The translations under genes and the position numbers were made by a program. DNA of 38,299 nucleotides from Anaerolineae bacterium. GTDB lineage: Bacteria; Chloroflexota; Anaerolineae; Aggregatilineales; UBA3940. Of the stretch, positions 24,567 to 33,843 are shown one piece after another; position 1 is the stretch's first letter, and each line of letters opens with the position of its first letter. The notes beneath the pieces are model-generated. The model made no database searches and had not been told where the DNA came from. It was given only the letters and a program-made list of their open reading frames with translations. The stretch is from assembly GCA_016928235.1 (NCBI GenBank), contig JAFGLD010000038.1:1-38299 (forward strand). The letters are read 5' to 3'.

Positions 24567-25502
24567 ATGTATCATTTAATCTCGATCATTCTTCATCCTT
24601 CGGATATCGGCAGCTCAAACGCCTTTGACATCAGGGCCCTCGACGGTCTGCCGGGCGCGGGTGGGTGGGGCGTTACCCTGATACTGATCCTGGTCCTACT
24701 GGTAGCCTTGGTGGGAATCGGGTTGTGTCTCAGGCTGATGGGCAGCCAGGCTCGCAATGAAAGGGCCCTGCTCGGTGTGGTCACGCTTGTGTTGCTCGGC
24801 GTGGCCGGCGGCTCGGTGACGCTGCTATTCAAGGACACGGCTGTGCCGTCATCATCCGCGCAGCCGAGCGCGTCAATGTCCGAATCGACGCCGGGATGGG
24901 GAGACTTCTTGCGTTTTCCCACGCGCAGCAGCCCGACCATGACACCGACCGAGATCGACCGGATAGCCGAGACTGAGGCGAGCAGCGGCAGAGAAGTGGA
25001 AAGCGCGCCGACGCCTACCGGCCTGGTTGCTCCACGGAGTCTGGCTACCAGGCTGCAAATCCCAACTATCGAGGTCGACGCGCCGATCGTGAGAGCGTCA
25101 GTAGTGGGTAAGTCCTGGGATGTCTCGAAGATTTACGACGAAGTGGCCTATCTGGAAGGCACGGCCTATCCCGGCGGCCCCGGCAATGCGGTACTGGCAG
25201 GTCATTCAACCCATCTGCGAGGCAATGGGCCTTTCCGATTGTTGACTAAACTGGCCATCGGCGACATCATTATCGTTGAGGGTGATGGCATGGCCTATGT
25301 TTACCGCGTGTTGTGGATCAAGGAGACCGGGAAAGAAAACGTCGAAGTGGCCTACCCTACCATCCCACCGGTGCTGACATTGATTACCTGCACACAGTGG
25401 GATCCTGAATCGCGTTCATATCAAAAACGCCTGATTGTACGCGCCGAGCTGATCGAGCAGCGCAAGATCGAAGCAGGCACGGAGACGACCTTTTCACATT
25501 GA
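24567..25502 (+). CDS. Sortase (class D/E-like)
   Basis: 311 aa; ATG preceded by AGGGA. Two membrane segments (about 35-55 and 68-85) precede a low-complexity spacer (about 92-150), and the sortase domain covers about 160-300. Catalytic residues are His213 (VLAGHST), Cys275 (TLITCTQWD) and Arg288 (YQKRLIVRAE), the His-Cys-Arg triad of the family in the expected order and spacing. The N-terminal double anchor is unusual; most sortases have one. It should cut an LPXTG-type signal on the outer membrane face and join the protein to a cell-wall amine. The gene immediately downstream encodes a protein with a C-terminal LPETG signal, its probable substrate. Class assignment is tentative. Confidence 0.9.
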   Translation: MYHLISIILHPSDIGSSNAFDIRALDGLPGAGGWGVTLILILVLLVALVGIGLCLRLMGSQARNERALLGVVTLVLLGVAGGSVTLLFKDTAVPSSSAQPSASMSESTPGWGDFLRFPTRSSPTMTPTEIDRIAETEASSGREVESAPTPTGLVAPRSLATRLQIPTIEVDAPIVRASVVGKSWDVSKIYDEVAYLEGTAYPGGPGNAVLAGHSTHLRGNGPFRLLTKLAIGDIIIVEGDGMAYVYRVLWIKETGKENVEVAYPTIPPVLTLITCTQWDPESRSYQKRLIVRAELIEQRKIEAGTETTFSH

Positions 25503-25596
25503 GCTGTTTTGGAAGGGAAAATACCGGATGGTGCTTCCCGTAGATGCCTCGACCTTTACCGGCCAGGAGGCTGATGAGTCTGAATAGGAGCGTGTC

Positions 25597-27810
25597 ATGA
25601 TGCAATCATCTTATCGAAGGAATGGGTTAGTCCGTCATGGTCGTTTGTTGGGGCGGTTCGTACTGCTCCCGGTCCTGCTGATGGCGCTGCTCCTGTTCAA
25701 CATGCAGGGCGCCATGGCCGAGGGCAGCCAAAACCTGGTTGCCAGCGGGGGCTACCGCCCTTACCTGGAATGGTCGGGCCAGCTTACAGCCGGCATCGGA
25801 CGCCAGTCGATGTTGTATGTTTACGTCAATGAGGATGAGGTGATCAACCTGGGCTCCAGCGTCCCTACCAGTGCCAACGGCAATCGGGATATCGTCTATC
25901 GCAGCCCGACAGGCGTTGATGATGGCAGCTGCGATGTGCTGGCAACAGGCTTCGGGCTGATCGATACAGTGCTCAAGGAGACTTCCGGGCCGCTTCCCAA
26001 CACCAACGGGTATACCCCTTGTACGGTGACGGCCAGGGAGACAGGCATCTACGCGATCGAGTTTCACGCGCCGGTGTACAGTCCATTAGATGTTGGCAAC
26101 CCGCCGGCAAGGGCAGTTGGCGATGCTTTCCCGATCGATGCCTCCCAACAGCAAGCTGTGGCTGCCTGGGATATCACCGTTCGGAACACCAGCGGTGTGA
26201 CTCAACCTGGGCGGGTATTTGCCAACTACCTGGCCCTCAATATGGGGAGGCTAGGTACCGAGCCGCCGGGGGTATCGCTGGCCAGCCTGGAAGCGACAGT
26301 CTCCGTGCTGACGCGGGACGGCTTTATCTATGATGTCGATCTCAACGGCCAGCAGCCTTTTGGGTTCATCTTTTTCGGCAACAACGACGGGTTCATCGAT
26401 CCGGGTACCGGGAACAGTCTATACCGCTCGGTTCAGCTCAGTGATAGCGACAATTTTCAGACTGATGCCACCGTCCACCGTCCCAGACTGCCCGATACCG
26501 CCACGCACACCACGCATAAGATCTTTTTCCAGACGCCCGATCCGGGCTTGCCGTCCAGCGCGCCATCCCCTGACGGGGACATGTGGCTTCTCAACCCGCC
26601 CACGCAGCCAACACCGACCGGTGTCAGCTTTGCCGGTATCGAGGGCACGGCGGGGCAGGCCGGCGCCGGGATGGGGGGAATCTTCAGGTTTACCTCGCCT
26701 ACTCAGGGAGGATACGCGATCGCCCTGGATGTCAACCAGGACGGTGATTTCACCGATCCCATCGACCGGATCATGACAGGAACGGCGCAGATAGGCGTGA
26801 ATTCTGTCACGTGGAACGGCCTGGATGGGCAGGGCAACGTTGTCCCGGTCAGCTCATCCGCTTACAACGCCGCCATCGTGGTGAACGGCGGCGAAGTGCA
26901 CTTCCCGTTTTTCGATGTTGAAAACAACCCCAACGGGTTCAGCATCACGCGGACAAACGGCGATGGCGCGCCTAACGCAACCGTCTACTACAATGATGAG
27001 GTTTTTGGCGCCCAGACAGGAGCCCCGTCTCCACTCCAGGCGCTGGGCGGCGTTTCCAGTCCGGCCCATGGATTTACCAATGAATTTGGCGATCACAAGG
27101 GGATCGATACCTGGGCTTTTATTCCTTCCCGTGCGGTCAGTTTCGGAGATATCTGGATCCGGGCAGCCGATCTGGTAGCCCAGAAGAGCCACAGCCCGAC
27201 CACGCTTGTGCCGGGTAGCGCGGTCACCTATACCATTGCAGTGACCAACAGCGGCCCCAGCACCATTACCGGCGCCACCTTTACTGATACCGTCCCCGGC
27301 GCGATCAGCAGCGTCAGCTGGACCTGTGCCGTTACCACAGGCACCGGTGCCTGTGGCGCGGCGAGCGGCACCGGCAACACGATCAACACCACGGTCGATC
27401 TGGCCAGTGGGGCGGTGGCTACTTACACCATCACCGGCACGCTGTCTTCCAGCGCATCGGGCTCGCTGGCCAACGCGGCCACGATCGCCCGTCCACTGGA
27501 TGTCAGCGACCCGAATGCGAACAACAATACCAGCGTCGATACGGCTTCTATCCAGTCGGGCAGTGTGACAGCAACACGAACGCCAACACGAACCCTCACG
27601 CCAACACGAACCCAGACACCAACGCGAACTCAGACACCGACGCGAACCCTCACCCCAACCGGCACATTCCCGTCCGAGCTGCCGGAGACAGGTGACGAAT
27701 CTGCCGGCGGCTTGTGGGCGATTGGGCTTGCCGGTGTCGTGCTGCTGGCGTGTGGAACAATTGGCTGCATCTTGATCCGGCGGACTCAATCTCGACGATC
27801 ACAGGTGTAA
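25597..27810 (+). CDS. Cell-surface DUF11 protein with LPETG sorting signal
   Basis: 737 aa; ATG with AGGAG at 25585-25589. Residues 1-42 are a signal peptide (hydrophobic core about 20-35). The large N-terminal part (about 43-520) is beta-rich with no recognised family; it includes ALDVNQDGDFTDPIDR, a possible calcium-binding loop, and a FlgD-like SVTWNGLDGQGN. Residues about 530-650 form a DUF11 domain (SPTTLVPGSAVTYTIAVTNS). A Thr/Pro/Arg repeat follows (about 660-690), then LPETG at 695-699, a hydrophobic stretch and a basic end RRTQSRRSQV: a complete sortase sorting signal. The adjacent sortase gene 94 bp upstream is the likely processing enzyme. Role: surface stalk or matrix protein, function unknown. 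Confidence 0.9.
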   Translation: MMQSSYRRNGLVRHGRLLGRFVLLPVLLMALLLFNMQGAMAEGSQNLVASGGYRPYLEWSGQLTAGIGRQSMLYVYVNEDEVINLGSSVPTSANGNRDIVYRSPTGVDDGSCDVLATGFGLIDTVLKETSGPLPNTNGYTPCTVTARETGIYAIEFHAPVYSPLDVGNPPARAVGDAFPIDASQQQAVAAWDITVRNTSGVTQPGRVFANYLALNMGRLGTEPPGVSLASLEATVSVLTRDGFIYDVDLNGQQPFGFIFFGNNDGFIDPGTGNSLYRSVQLSDSDNFQTDATVHRPRLPDTATHTTHKIFFQTPDPGLPSSAPSPDGDMWLLNPPTQPTPTGVSFAGIEGTAGQAGAGMGGIFRFTSPTQGGYAIALDVNQDGDFTDPIDRIMTGTAQIGVNSVTWNGLDGQGNVVPVSSSAYNAAIVVNGGEVHFPFFDVENNPNGFSITRTNGDGAPNATVYYNDEVFGAQTGAPSPLQALGGVSSPAHGFTNEFGDHKGIDTWAFIPSRAVSFGDIWIRAADLVAQKSHSPTTLVPGSAVTYTIAVTNSGPSTITGATFTDTVPGAISSVSWTCAVTTGTGACGAASGTGNTINTTVDLASGAVATYTITGTLSSSASGSLANAATIARPLDVSDPNANNNTSVDTASIQSGSVTATRTPTRTLTPTRTQTPTRTQTPTRTLTPTGTFPSELPETGDESAGGLWAIGLAGVVLLACGTIGCILIRRTQSRRSQV
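27580..27669 (+). repeat. 18-bp coding tandem repeat (TPTRTx)
   Basis: Five 18-bp units encode TPTRTL, TPTRTQ, TPTRTQ, TPTRTL and TPTGTF just before the LPETG signal. They form the wall-spanning spacer and may vary in number by slippage. Confidence 0.85.
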
Positions 27811-27862
27811 CCGTGATGGGGAAGCAGGGTTCAGCTTTCCCTTGGAGGTCGTTTCCGCAAAA

Positions 27863-27897
27863 GCGGGAATCCACGAGCGTGGCAGGTGGATTCCCGC
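27863..27897. repeat. REP-like hairpin after the surface protein gene
   Basis: GCGGGAATCCAC (27863-27874) pairs perfectly with GTGGATTCCCGC (27886-27897) around 11 nt, about 50 nt after the stop codon. It belongs to the same GTCATTCCC-type repeat family as 7329-7376 and may also act as a terminator or mRNA end stabiliser. Confidence 0.65.
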
Positions 27898-28098
27898 CTG
27901 CGCGGGAACGACAGGATCGGCCAGGGCGTTGATGGATGGAATACATCACACGCTCCACGACTTTGCCGATCCTGCTGATAGATTGTCGGCGCGCCCTGTG
28001 CACCACCCATATGGGATGGACGGACTGTGGACGGACTACGCCCGCTGAGACCTCTCACAGAACGCTGACTGCTGATAGCTGAGTAGTTACCTCATGCC

Positions 28099-29208
28099 TT
28101 AATCGGCCGAGCAGGCCGGCAGGATGTATTCGTAGATCAGATCGAGTATCCGATCGTGCCCGGCCTCTTCGGCTGTGACGACGATCACCAGATCCAGATC
28201 GGGGTGGACATAGATCGTTTGCCCATAAAGGCCCATGGCTGCATAACCGCCATAGTTGGTGTCGATCCACCACTGGTAGCCATATCCCAGGCCGCCAGTG
28301 TCGATGTGCTCGCGCGTGGCTGCCTCAACCCAATCGGCGGAGACGATCTGGCGACCGTCCCACTCTCCTTTGTGGAGAAACAAGAATCCCAGCCTGGCCA
28401 TCTCGCGAGGATTCATCTGTAAGCCCCACCCACCAATCGCCATGCCGCCGGCGTCGGTATCCCACCGGACATCTGTGATCCCCAATGGCTCGAACAGATT
28501 GGCGCGGGCAAAGTCGATGGTGTCCATGCCGGTTGATTTCTGCACGACAGCCGATAGGACATGTGAGGCGCCTGAGTTGTACTCGAACTGTGCGCCGGGC
28601 TGGAATTCCATCGGCATGTCCATGACGTAGTTAACCCAATCGACGCTGCGATACATTGCAGTGTACGTTGCATTACCCTCTTCCCACGCTATGCCGGGTG
28701 TCATAGTCAGCAGGTTTTCGATTGACATCGCTTGCTTGCGCTCGTCGATGTTCTCGAAGGTGCGGTCATCGAAAAACGCCGTCACAGGCTGGTCGATGCT
28801 GCTCAAATGGCCCTGGTCGAGCGCAATGCCGATCAGCGTCGAGGTAAAGCTCTTGGTACATGAGTAAATCTCGCCGCGGCGAGATTGGTCGAAGGTGCCA
28901 TAGTAGTGCTCAGACACAATCAAACCGTGGCGGATGACCAGGAGGCCATGTAGCCTGATCGATCGATTGTCGATGGCGACCAGCATCTCATCCAGCTTTC
29001 CCGCATCGATGCCTTGCTCTTCCGGGGAGGAGGTCTGCCAGGATTGGGTAGGCCAGTCGACACTGCTGTCACGATCCGATGTTGCGGATGGCTGTGTCGC
29101 GACCGGTTGCGCTGGGGTTGGTCGGATTGCCGATACGCAGCCGAGCACCGCAATGACGCCCACGCCAAGGCAGCAGAGAAGCCGAATGTTCATCGTTTTA
29201 GGCATCAT
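28099..29208 (-). CDS. Serine hydrolase of the beta-lactamase/class C family, lipoprotein
   Basis: 369 aa with ATG at 29208 (AGGAAAG upstream); M2 and M6 are alternatives. The N-terminus has a hydrophobic segment and lipobox VLGC with Cys24, so the mature protein is membrane-anchored outside. After a Thr/Ser/Gln linker, the penicillin-binding-like fold begins near 65. Catalytic motifs: SCTK (Ser116, Lys119) and YNS (Tyr210, Asn211). The third motif is not an obvious KTG; a GYGYQWW segment near the C-terminus marks the related strand. Such proteins include esterases, D-amino peptidases and CubicO-type enzymes; true beta-lactamase activity should not be assumed. It lies downstream of an attC-like repeat and the R-M genes, in the same direction. 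Confidence 0.85.
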   Translation of the reverse strand: MMPKTMNIRLLCCLGVGVIAVLGCVSAIRPTPAQPVATQPSATSDRDSSVDWPTQSWQTSSPEEQGIDAGKLDEMLVAIDNRSIRLHGLLVIRHGLIVSEHYYGTFDQSRRGEIYSCTKSFTSTLIGIALDQGHLSSIDQPVTAFFDDRTFENIDERKQAMSIENLLTMTPGIAWEEGNATYTAMYRSVDWVNYVMDMPMEFQPGAQFEYNSGASHVLSAVVQKSTGMDTIDFARANLFEPLGITDVRWDTDAGGMAIGGWGLQMNPREMARLGFLFLHKGEWDGRQIVSADWVEAATREHIDTGGLGYGYQWWIDTNYGGYAAMGLYGQTIYVHPDLDLVIVVTAEEAGHDRILDLIYEYILPACSAD

Positions 29209-29237
29209 TCTTTCCTATTTGCAGCAGCCGATATCTT

Positions 29238-29367
29238 GCTATCGTTTAGCGTAAGCCGCGCCGCGACTTTTACGAAGCGTGCTTCAATTCTACGCGTGTC
29301 ACATAACCAATTTTCGTCCCCGATACCAGACAGCGGAGCGGCATCGGCCTGCATGCGCTTGTTAGCC
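29238..29367 (-). other. attC-like imperfect inverted repeat after the endonuclease gene
   Basis: Reading the minus strand, GGCTAACAAGCGCATGCAGG overlaps the stop codon of the endonuclease's intact frame. It is followed by GCCGATGCCGC and, about 70 nt later, by GCGGCGCGGCTTACGC and ACGATAGC. The outer arms can pair imperfectly, and TAACAAGCGCATGCAG next to a stop codon is the usual look of an integron cassette recombination site. The distal core GATAGC departs from the expected GTTAGC, so the site would be degenerate. No integrase gene is present. Confidence 0.4.
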
Positions 29368-30082
29368 GCGTTTCCTGAGCCGGATTTCCCTGTGGAACGC
29401 GGTCTTGATTGCATCTTCAATGTTATTGGCATCTACCAGATAAGTGTCGAACTCGTGAATGTTATCTCTGTTAAGATGCAACTGTCCTTCTCCGACATTC
29501 CCTCTGTGCTGACCCTTTGAGTAATATGGGTTGTTGCGATGGTATGACCCAATGCCTGATCACATCGCGCCAGGCAGCAAGCCATACAAACACGTCGCAA
29601 CAAGCAGGCTTTATCTGTTGGAAATTCATATCAAACTGTCTTTGGGAATCAGATGCAAGCGCCTTGACATAAAGAGGAGCATTTGAGTCGAAATCGACCG
29701 CGCGGGATGCTTTTGCTTCGATCCGAATGTTGGGTGGCAAGAAGAAATCATACTCACCGGAGTAATTGGGATCAGTTTTCTTACTGGGTCTTTGAAGATT
29801 CGGTACAAGTTCTTTGAGGTGACCTTGTGCCCAAACCTCTCCAAATCCTCTAGGGGCACTGATCTCGAACAGGTAGAGATACAAATTCCGATCGAAATAC
29901 TCGTTGCGGAGTTCGTAATATTCTTCGAGTAATAACCTACCGGACGCTAGCAGGTGAGATATGATGTATTCATATTCGCTGAAAGGATAAATCGAAATGA
30001 GTTCTTGAAGTCTGAAGTGTATTTCTTCAGCGTCATCCAAACGATTCAGCAGTTCTGCAAGCTGCGCTTTTAGTTTTTCCAT
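29362..30082 (-). pseudogene. Type II restriction endonuclease, frameshifted
   Basis: The reading frame from ATG 30082 gives a normal endonuclease start with a PD-(D/E)xK-type site: Asp112 in EYDFFLPP, Glu122 and Lys124 in IRIEAKAS. After Ser182 (IRHWVIPS) the frame runs into unrelated residues and stops at 29471. Skipping one base (an extra C on this strand at about 29536) restores a coherent C-terminus, NNPYYSKGQHRGNVGEGQLH through to a TAA at 29364-29362, for a full length of about 239 aa. The gene therefore carries a +1 frameshift or a sequencing error. It begins 7 bp after the methyltransferase stop. If the shift is real, the DNA-binding end is lost and cleavage is probably abolished. 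Recognition sequence unknown. Confidence 0.8.
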
Positions 30083-30089
30083 AGAAGTA

Positions 30090-31097
30090 TTACTCTGGCA
30101 AAAGTGAGTGCTGGTAGCTGCCTACTGCTTCCGGCTGCACGCCCACAAGATCTCTGAGTTGCGAATCGTCAACTAATTCCTGTTCAAAGGGGTTACTGTT
30201 CTGCCACCCGGTTTTACCAGTGTGGTGGAAATGCTCAATGCGGCGAATCGCCACTTCGCAATAAACAGGATCTATGTCAATCGTGTAGCATCTCCGCCCT
30301 AATAGCTCTGACGCAATGAGCGTCGAACCGGAGTGGCAGAAGAAATCGATGACAATATCGCCCCTCGAAGAACTTGCCTTGATGATTCTTTCGCAGCTTT
30401 TCAGCGGTTTCTGCGCGAAACACCCATTAACATTCTCTTCCATACGATAGAACACTTGCTGAATGTCGACCCACACATTCCCGGCGCGGATATTGTCCGA
30501 TTTGCTTCGCTCAAGATTCTCAGTCACTTGCCCATTAATTTCCTTATAATAGCCGCGTAAAATCTTGGGGATGTCGGTGTATTCTGCCTCGACATCAAAA
30601 GCGGGGCTGCCTTTTATGTAGTAGAGCAGTTCCTGCCTGACTGCCATCCAATTTTTCTGCGTTCCATATCCTCTTTGATTCCTCATCGTAATGAAACTAC
30701 GCGGCTTAAAACTCGTGTCGCGCATCATTATCATAAGGTCTGGCAAAGGCTGGAAGTTGTATGTTTGATCCGCGCCGAGCCAAATATATAGTGAGGCATC
30801 GTTTTCTAGCGCCAGTTCAGTGATGTTGACCCAACTCTTGCACCACTCGATATAGGCATTAATCTCTCTCTGCTCGAACGCAATCAGATTGTAGGGCGGA
30901 TCTTGAATCGCGAGAGTCGCTTTTGAGTGCTCCATAAGCAACTGAATATCGGCTTCACTTGTCGCATCCAGGCAACCTATCTTATGCTTACCGGATGGAT
31001 CGACCCAGAGTTCGCCTTTCTCTAGCCGGCAATATTTGAGCAGGTAATCATGCAACTCAGGATTCTTGTCGAGTCGGGGTATTGGTAAATTCTTCAT
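30090..31097 (-). CDS. Type II DNA methyltransferase (beta class, DPPY)
   Basis: 335 aa from ATG 31097; the frame is open to an ATG at 31139, and the choice is uncertain because neither has a strong ribosome site. The catalytic motif IV is DPPY at 66-69 (IQDPPYN), and the AdoMet-binding motif I comes later, VIDFFCHSGST (from about 250), the order of beta-class enzymes. DPPY is usual for N6-adenine methylation, so this is the most likely product. It precedes its endonuclease by 7 bp, methylase first, as in many R-M operons. The pair is visibly more AT-rich than the flanking genes, a sign of transfer. With the endonuclease frameshifted, this may now be a solitary methylase. Confidence 0.88.
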   Translation of the reverse strand: MKNLPIPRLDKNPELHDYLLKYCRLEKGELWVDPSGKHKIGCLDATSEADIQLLMEHSKATLAIQDPPYNLIAFEQREINAYIEWCKSWVNITELALENDASLYIWLGADQTYNFQPLPDLMIMMRDTSFKPRSFITMRNQRGYGTQKNWMAVRQELLYYIKGSPAFDVEAEYTDIPKILRGYYKEINGQVTENLERSKSDNIRAGNVWVDIQQVFYRMEENVNGCFAQKPLKSCERIIKASSSRGDIVIDFFCHSGSTLIASELLGRRCYTIDIDPVYCEVAIRRIEHFHHTGKTGWQNSNPFEQELVDDSQLRDLVGVQPEAVGSYQHSLLPE

Positions 31098-31163
31098 CGT
31101 GCCGTCCAATCTCGAGATGTGCTGTCGATATTGTAACATACACTGAGGACGAGCAAGTGGCTA

Positions 31164-32792
31164 TCACTCGATTAACCGGTAGGCGAACCGATAGGCGCCA
31201 CCGGACACACCGGGCATCTTGATCGTCCAGCGGTCATCGGAGCGGGTGAAGGGATCGGCCAGGCCGTAGAGAGTCTCGATGGTGGCATTCGTCGATAGGT
31301 TGGGCAGAGAGACTTCGACGGGATAAGCTGCCGGGTTGATAGCCACCAGGATGGTTTCATCGCCCGCGGAACGCCGATAAATGAAGGGATATCGGCCCCA
31401 TTCGGCGTAGACCACCTGAAAGCCGCCGGCGGCTTGTAGAGCAGGATGCGCGTGGCGCAGGGCGCTCAGCCGGCGGACGCGGTTAAGCAGCGAAGCAGTG
31501 TCGTCCTCCTGATCGGCAACATTCGGCCGCCGCGGATCGGGATCGATGGGCAAATAGAGGGTTTCGGCCGGTGCGGTGGAGAAACCGGCGTTCGGACCGC
31601 CGTTCCACTGCATAGGCGTGCGCGCCCCGGCGCGGCCCAGGGCGCCTTCTTTGCCGGGCAACCCGACCAGGGAGCGCATCCCGATCTCATCGCCGTAGTA
31701 GATGAACGGCGCGCCGGGCATGGTCATCAGGAACAGGTAATACAGCGCCATGTCATCGTTAGCGCGGCCGTCGCCCAGGCGAGGGACGATATCGTGGTTG
31801 CCGGTGATCAGGCAGATCAGCCCCTGGTCTTTCGTGGCCTCGTAATGCGATTGGTATTCATCGACAAACTGGCGGATGTTGCCCCGCCCGGCGGGATCGA
31901 AAAAGCTGCATCCATAGGGGTCACTGCCTTTCCCTCCTGTCGATGTTTTGCGCGCCAGTGACTGGTAACCGGCCGAGTCGAAACCGAGCAGGAAATCCAT
32001 GTGGAACCCGGCGCCGATCGACACCGGCGGGTTGCTCCACTCGGCGACCAGCGCGGCCTCCGGATATTCCAGGTCGAGCCAGGCGCGCACTTCCTGCCAC
32101 AATGCGGCGGTCTCGCGCCAGCCGGGATCGTTCTTGACCAGCGAGCCGGCCATATCGACCCGGAACCCTGAGCAGCCCATGTCGAGCCAGAAGGCCATGA
32201 TCTTGCGCAGCTCCCGGCGGACAGCCTGCGGCCCAGGCGCGTCGACCGGCTGCTGCCAGGGATGGCACGGGTCGGGATTGGCGAAACCATAGTTGAGCGC
32301 CGGCTGCGAATAGAAGAAGTTTGTCACATAGGAACCGTCGCGTTCAGCGTATCCGCCGACCAGTCGCAGACCGGGCACCTCCCAGGTCCAACCCGAATCG
32401 GTCCAGATGTACCAATCGGTATACTCGTTGCGCTGGTACCGGCAGGAGGCCTGGAACCAGGGATGCAGATGCGACGTATGACCCGGCACCAGATCGAGCA
32501 AGACGCGGATGCCGCGCCGGCGGGCTTCATCGAACAGGCGCTTGAGGTCATCGTTGGTGCCATAGCGTGGCGCGACCCGGTAGTAATCGCTGACATCATA
32601 ACCGGCATCCTGAAAGGGCGATTCGAAGCACGGGTTGAGCCAGATCGCGTTGACGCCAAGTACCTGGATGTAATCCAGCTTCTCGATGATACCGGGCAGG
32701 TCGCCGATGCCGTCCCGGTTGGTATCGTAGAAGGACTGCGGGTAGATCTCGTAGAAGATGGCATCTTGCAGCCAGGAAGAAGTGGTTGTCAT
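31164..32792 (-). CDS. GH13 alpha-glucosidase-type enzyme
   Basis: 542 aa. Opens with IFYEIYPQSFYDTNRDGIGD, the start of oligo-1,6-glucosidase/trehalose synthase-like GH13 enzymes. Catalytic residues: nucleophile Asp213 (GFRVDMA), acid/base Glu251 (LVAEWSNP) and the transition-state stabiliser Asp334 (ITGNHDIV). MPGAPFIYYGDEIGM and the ARTPMQW region also fit; in this subgroup they belong to alpha-glucosidases and related glycosyl transferases. No signal peptide, so it acts on imported maltose, isomaltose or similar sugars. It follows the phosphatase gene at 32 bp and may be the last gene of a three-gene operon. Exact substrate not readable. Confidence 0.9.
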   Translation of the reverse strand: MTTTSSWLQDAIFYEIYPQSFYDTNRDGIGDLPGIIEKLDYIQVLGVNAIWLNPCFESPFQDAGYDVSDYYRVAPRYGTNDDLKRLFDEARRRGIRVLLDLVPGHTSHLHPWFQASCRYQRNEYTDWYIWTDSGWTWEVPGLRLVGGYAERDGSYVTNFFYSQPALNYGFANPDPCHPWQQPVDAPGPQAVRRELRKIMAFWLDMGCSGFRVDMAGSLVKNDPGWRETAALWQEVRAWLDLEYPEAALVAEWSNPPVSIGAGFHMDFLLGFDSAGYQSLARKTSTGGKGSDPYGCSFFDPAGRGNIRQFVDEYQSHYEATKDQGLICLITGNHDIVPRLGDGRANDDMALYYLFLMTMPGAPFIYYGDEIGMRSLVGLPGKEGALGRAGARTPMQWNGGPNAGFSTAPAETLYLPIDPDPRRPNVADQEDDTASLLNRVRRLSALRHAHPALQAAGGFQVVYAEWGRYPFIYRRSAGDETILVAINPAAYPVEVSLPNLSTNATIETLYGLADPFTRSDDRWTIKMPGVSGGAYRFAYRLIE

Positions 32793-32824
32793 GGGAAGGT
32801 GATCGATCCTTTGCGTGGTGTTGG

Positions 32825-33811
32825 TCAGCTTGACTTCTGTACAGCGTCCAGCAGAGCATCGTGGACTGCGCTGTTGGTGGCCAGGATGCCTCGATTGGCA
32901 GACAGGCGCTCCCCGCGTGAGAAATCAAGCAGATGGCCATCCAGGTCGGTGACCCGCCCCCCGGCCTCATCGACGATCATCGCTCCCGCGGCATGATCCC
33001 AGATTTTCTCGGCATAACCGGCGCCCGGCGACTGCCGCAGGTAGACCTCGGCGCGGCCGTCGGCCAGGGCAACATATTTGGCCTGGCTGTCGATGCGAAC
33101 CGGCTGTCCCCCTCCCCCGATCACGGACAACAGCCGCGCCGAAAACGTGTGATCGGTGTGCCCGCTTTCCACGCTTTCCAGGAGCCGGGCCTGGGCAACG
33201 TCAGATAGGGATGAGACTCGCAGCGGCCTGGCTGGGCCGCCGGTTAAGGCTTCGATGGTCGCCCCGTGCTTGCGTTTAGCCAGGACAAGAACTCCCTTTT
33301 CTCCGTCCGGACGGGCGGGGTCGACGGGGAACAGAGGGCAGGCCAGCGCGGCCAACACCGGCAGTCCCTCAATGAGCAGAGCAATGGCAATGGCGAACTG
33401 GTCGCCGCGCAGGAAGCCCTTGGTTCCGTCGATTGGATCGACCGTCCAGATACGCTCCGTTTTCTTTCGGTGCCCCCAATCAAGGCAGCGTCTGACATCC
33501 TCCAGTGTTACCTGGTACCCCAAAGACCCGCTGACATAACGGATGACATGTTGGCGTTGGACGTTGGTCGCCAACGTATCGAAATCCGCGGCGTGCTCCT
33601 CGGCCACTGCGCCGTCACCGGGAAAGCTCTCGGAGATAATCTGCAGGACCAGCGCCTGCGAGCCGTAATCGGCTACCGTGACCGGCTCTCGACCGGTCTT
33701 CTCCATGCTGTCGAGCTTGTCGAGCATGTCACGCCGGACAGCCATGCATAAAGAGGCTGCCCGCCGGGCAGCCTCACGGATGGTTGCATATTCTTTAGAT
33801 AGAAATTCCAT
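32825..33811 (-). CDS. Inositol monophosphatase-family phosphatase (CysQ/SAL1-like)
   Basis: 328 aa. The metal-binding motifs of the lithium-sensitive phosphatases are present: Glu71-Glu72 (AVAEEHA), DPIDGTKGF from Asp125, and the C-terminal WDHAAGAMIVDEAGG. The DPIDGTKGFLRGDQFAIAIAL form and overall length match 3'(2'),5'-bisphosphate nucleotidases (plant SAL1/yeast Hal2 type) better than plain inositol monophosphatases. The expected reaction is removal of the 3'-phosphate from PAP, with sulfate-assimilation and toxicity-control relevance. It lies 32 bp downstream of the PBP gene and 32 bp upstream of the GH13 gene on the same strand, so it is probably co-transcribed with both. Inositol phosphate as substrate cannot be excluded. 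Confidence 0.87.
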   Translation of the reverse strand: MEFLSKEYATIREAARRAASLCMAVRRDMLDKLDSMEKTGREPVTVADYGSQALVLQIISESFPGDGAVAEEHAADFDTLATNVQRQHVIRYVSGSLGYQVTLEDVRRCLDWGHRKKTERIWTVDPIDGTKGFLRGDQFAIAIALLIEGLPVLAALACPLFPVDPARPDGEKGVLVLAKRKHGATIEALTGGPARPLRVSSLSDVAQARLLESVESGHTDHTFSARLLSVIGGGGQPVRIDSQAKYVALADGRAEVYLRQSPGAGYAEKIWDHAAGAMIVDEAGGRVTDLDGHLLDFSRGERLSANRGILATNSAVHDALLDAVQKSS

Positions 33812-33843
33812 CGATAACTATATTCTTTCCGTTACTGAAGCTA

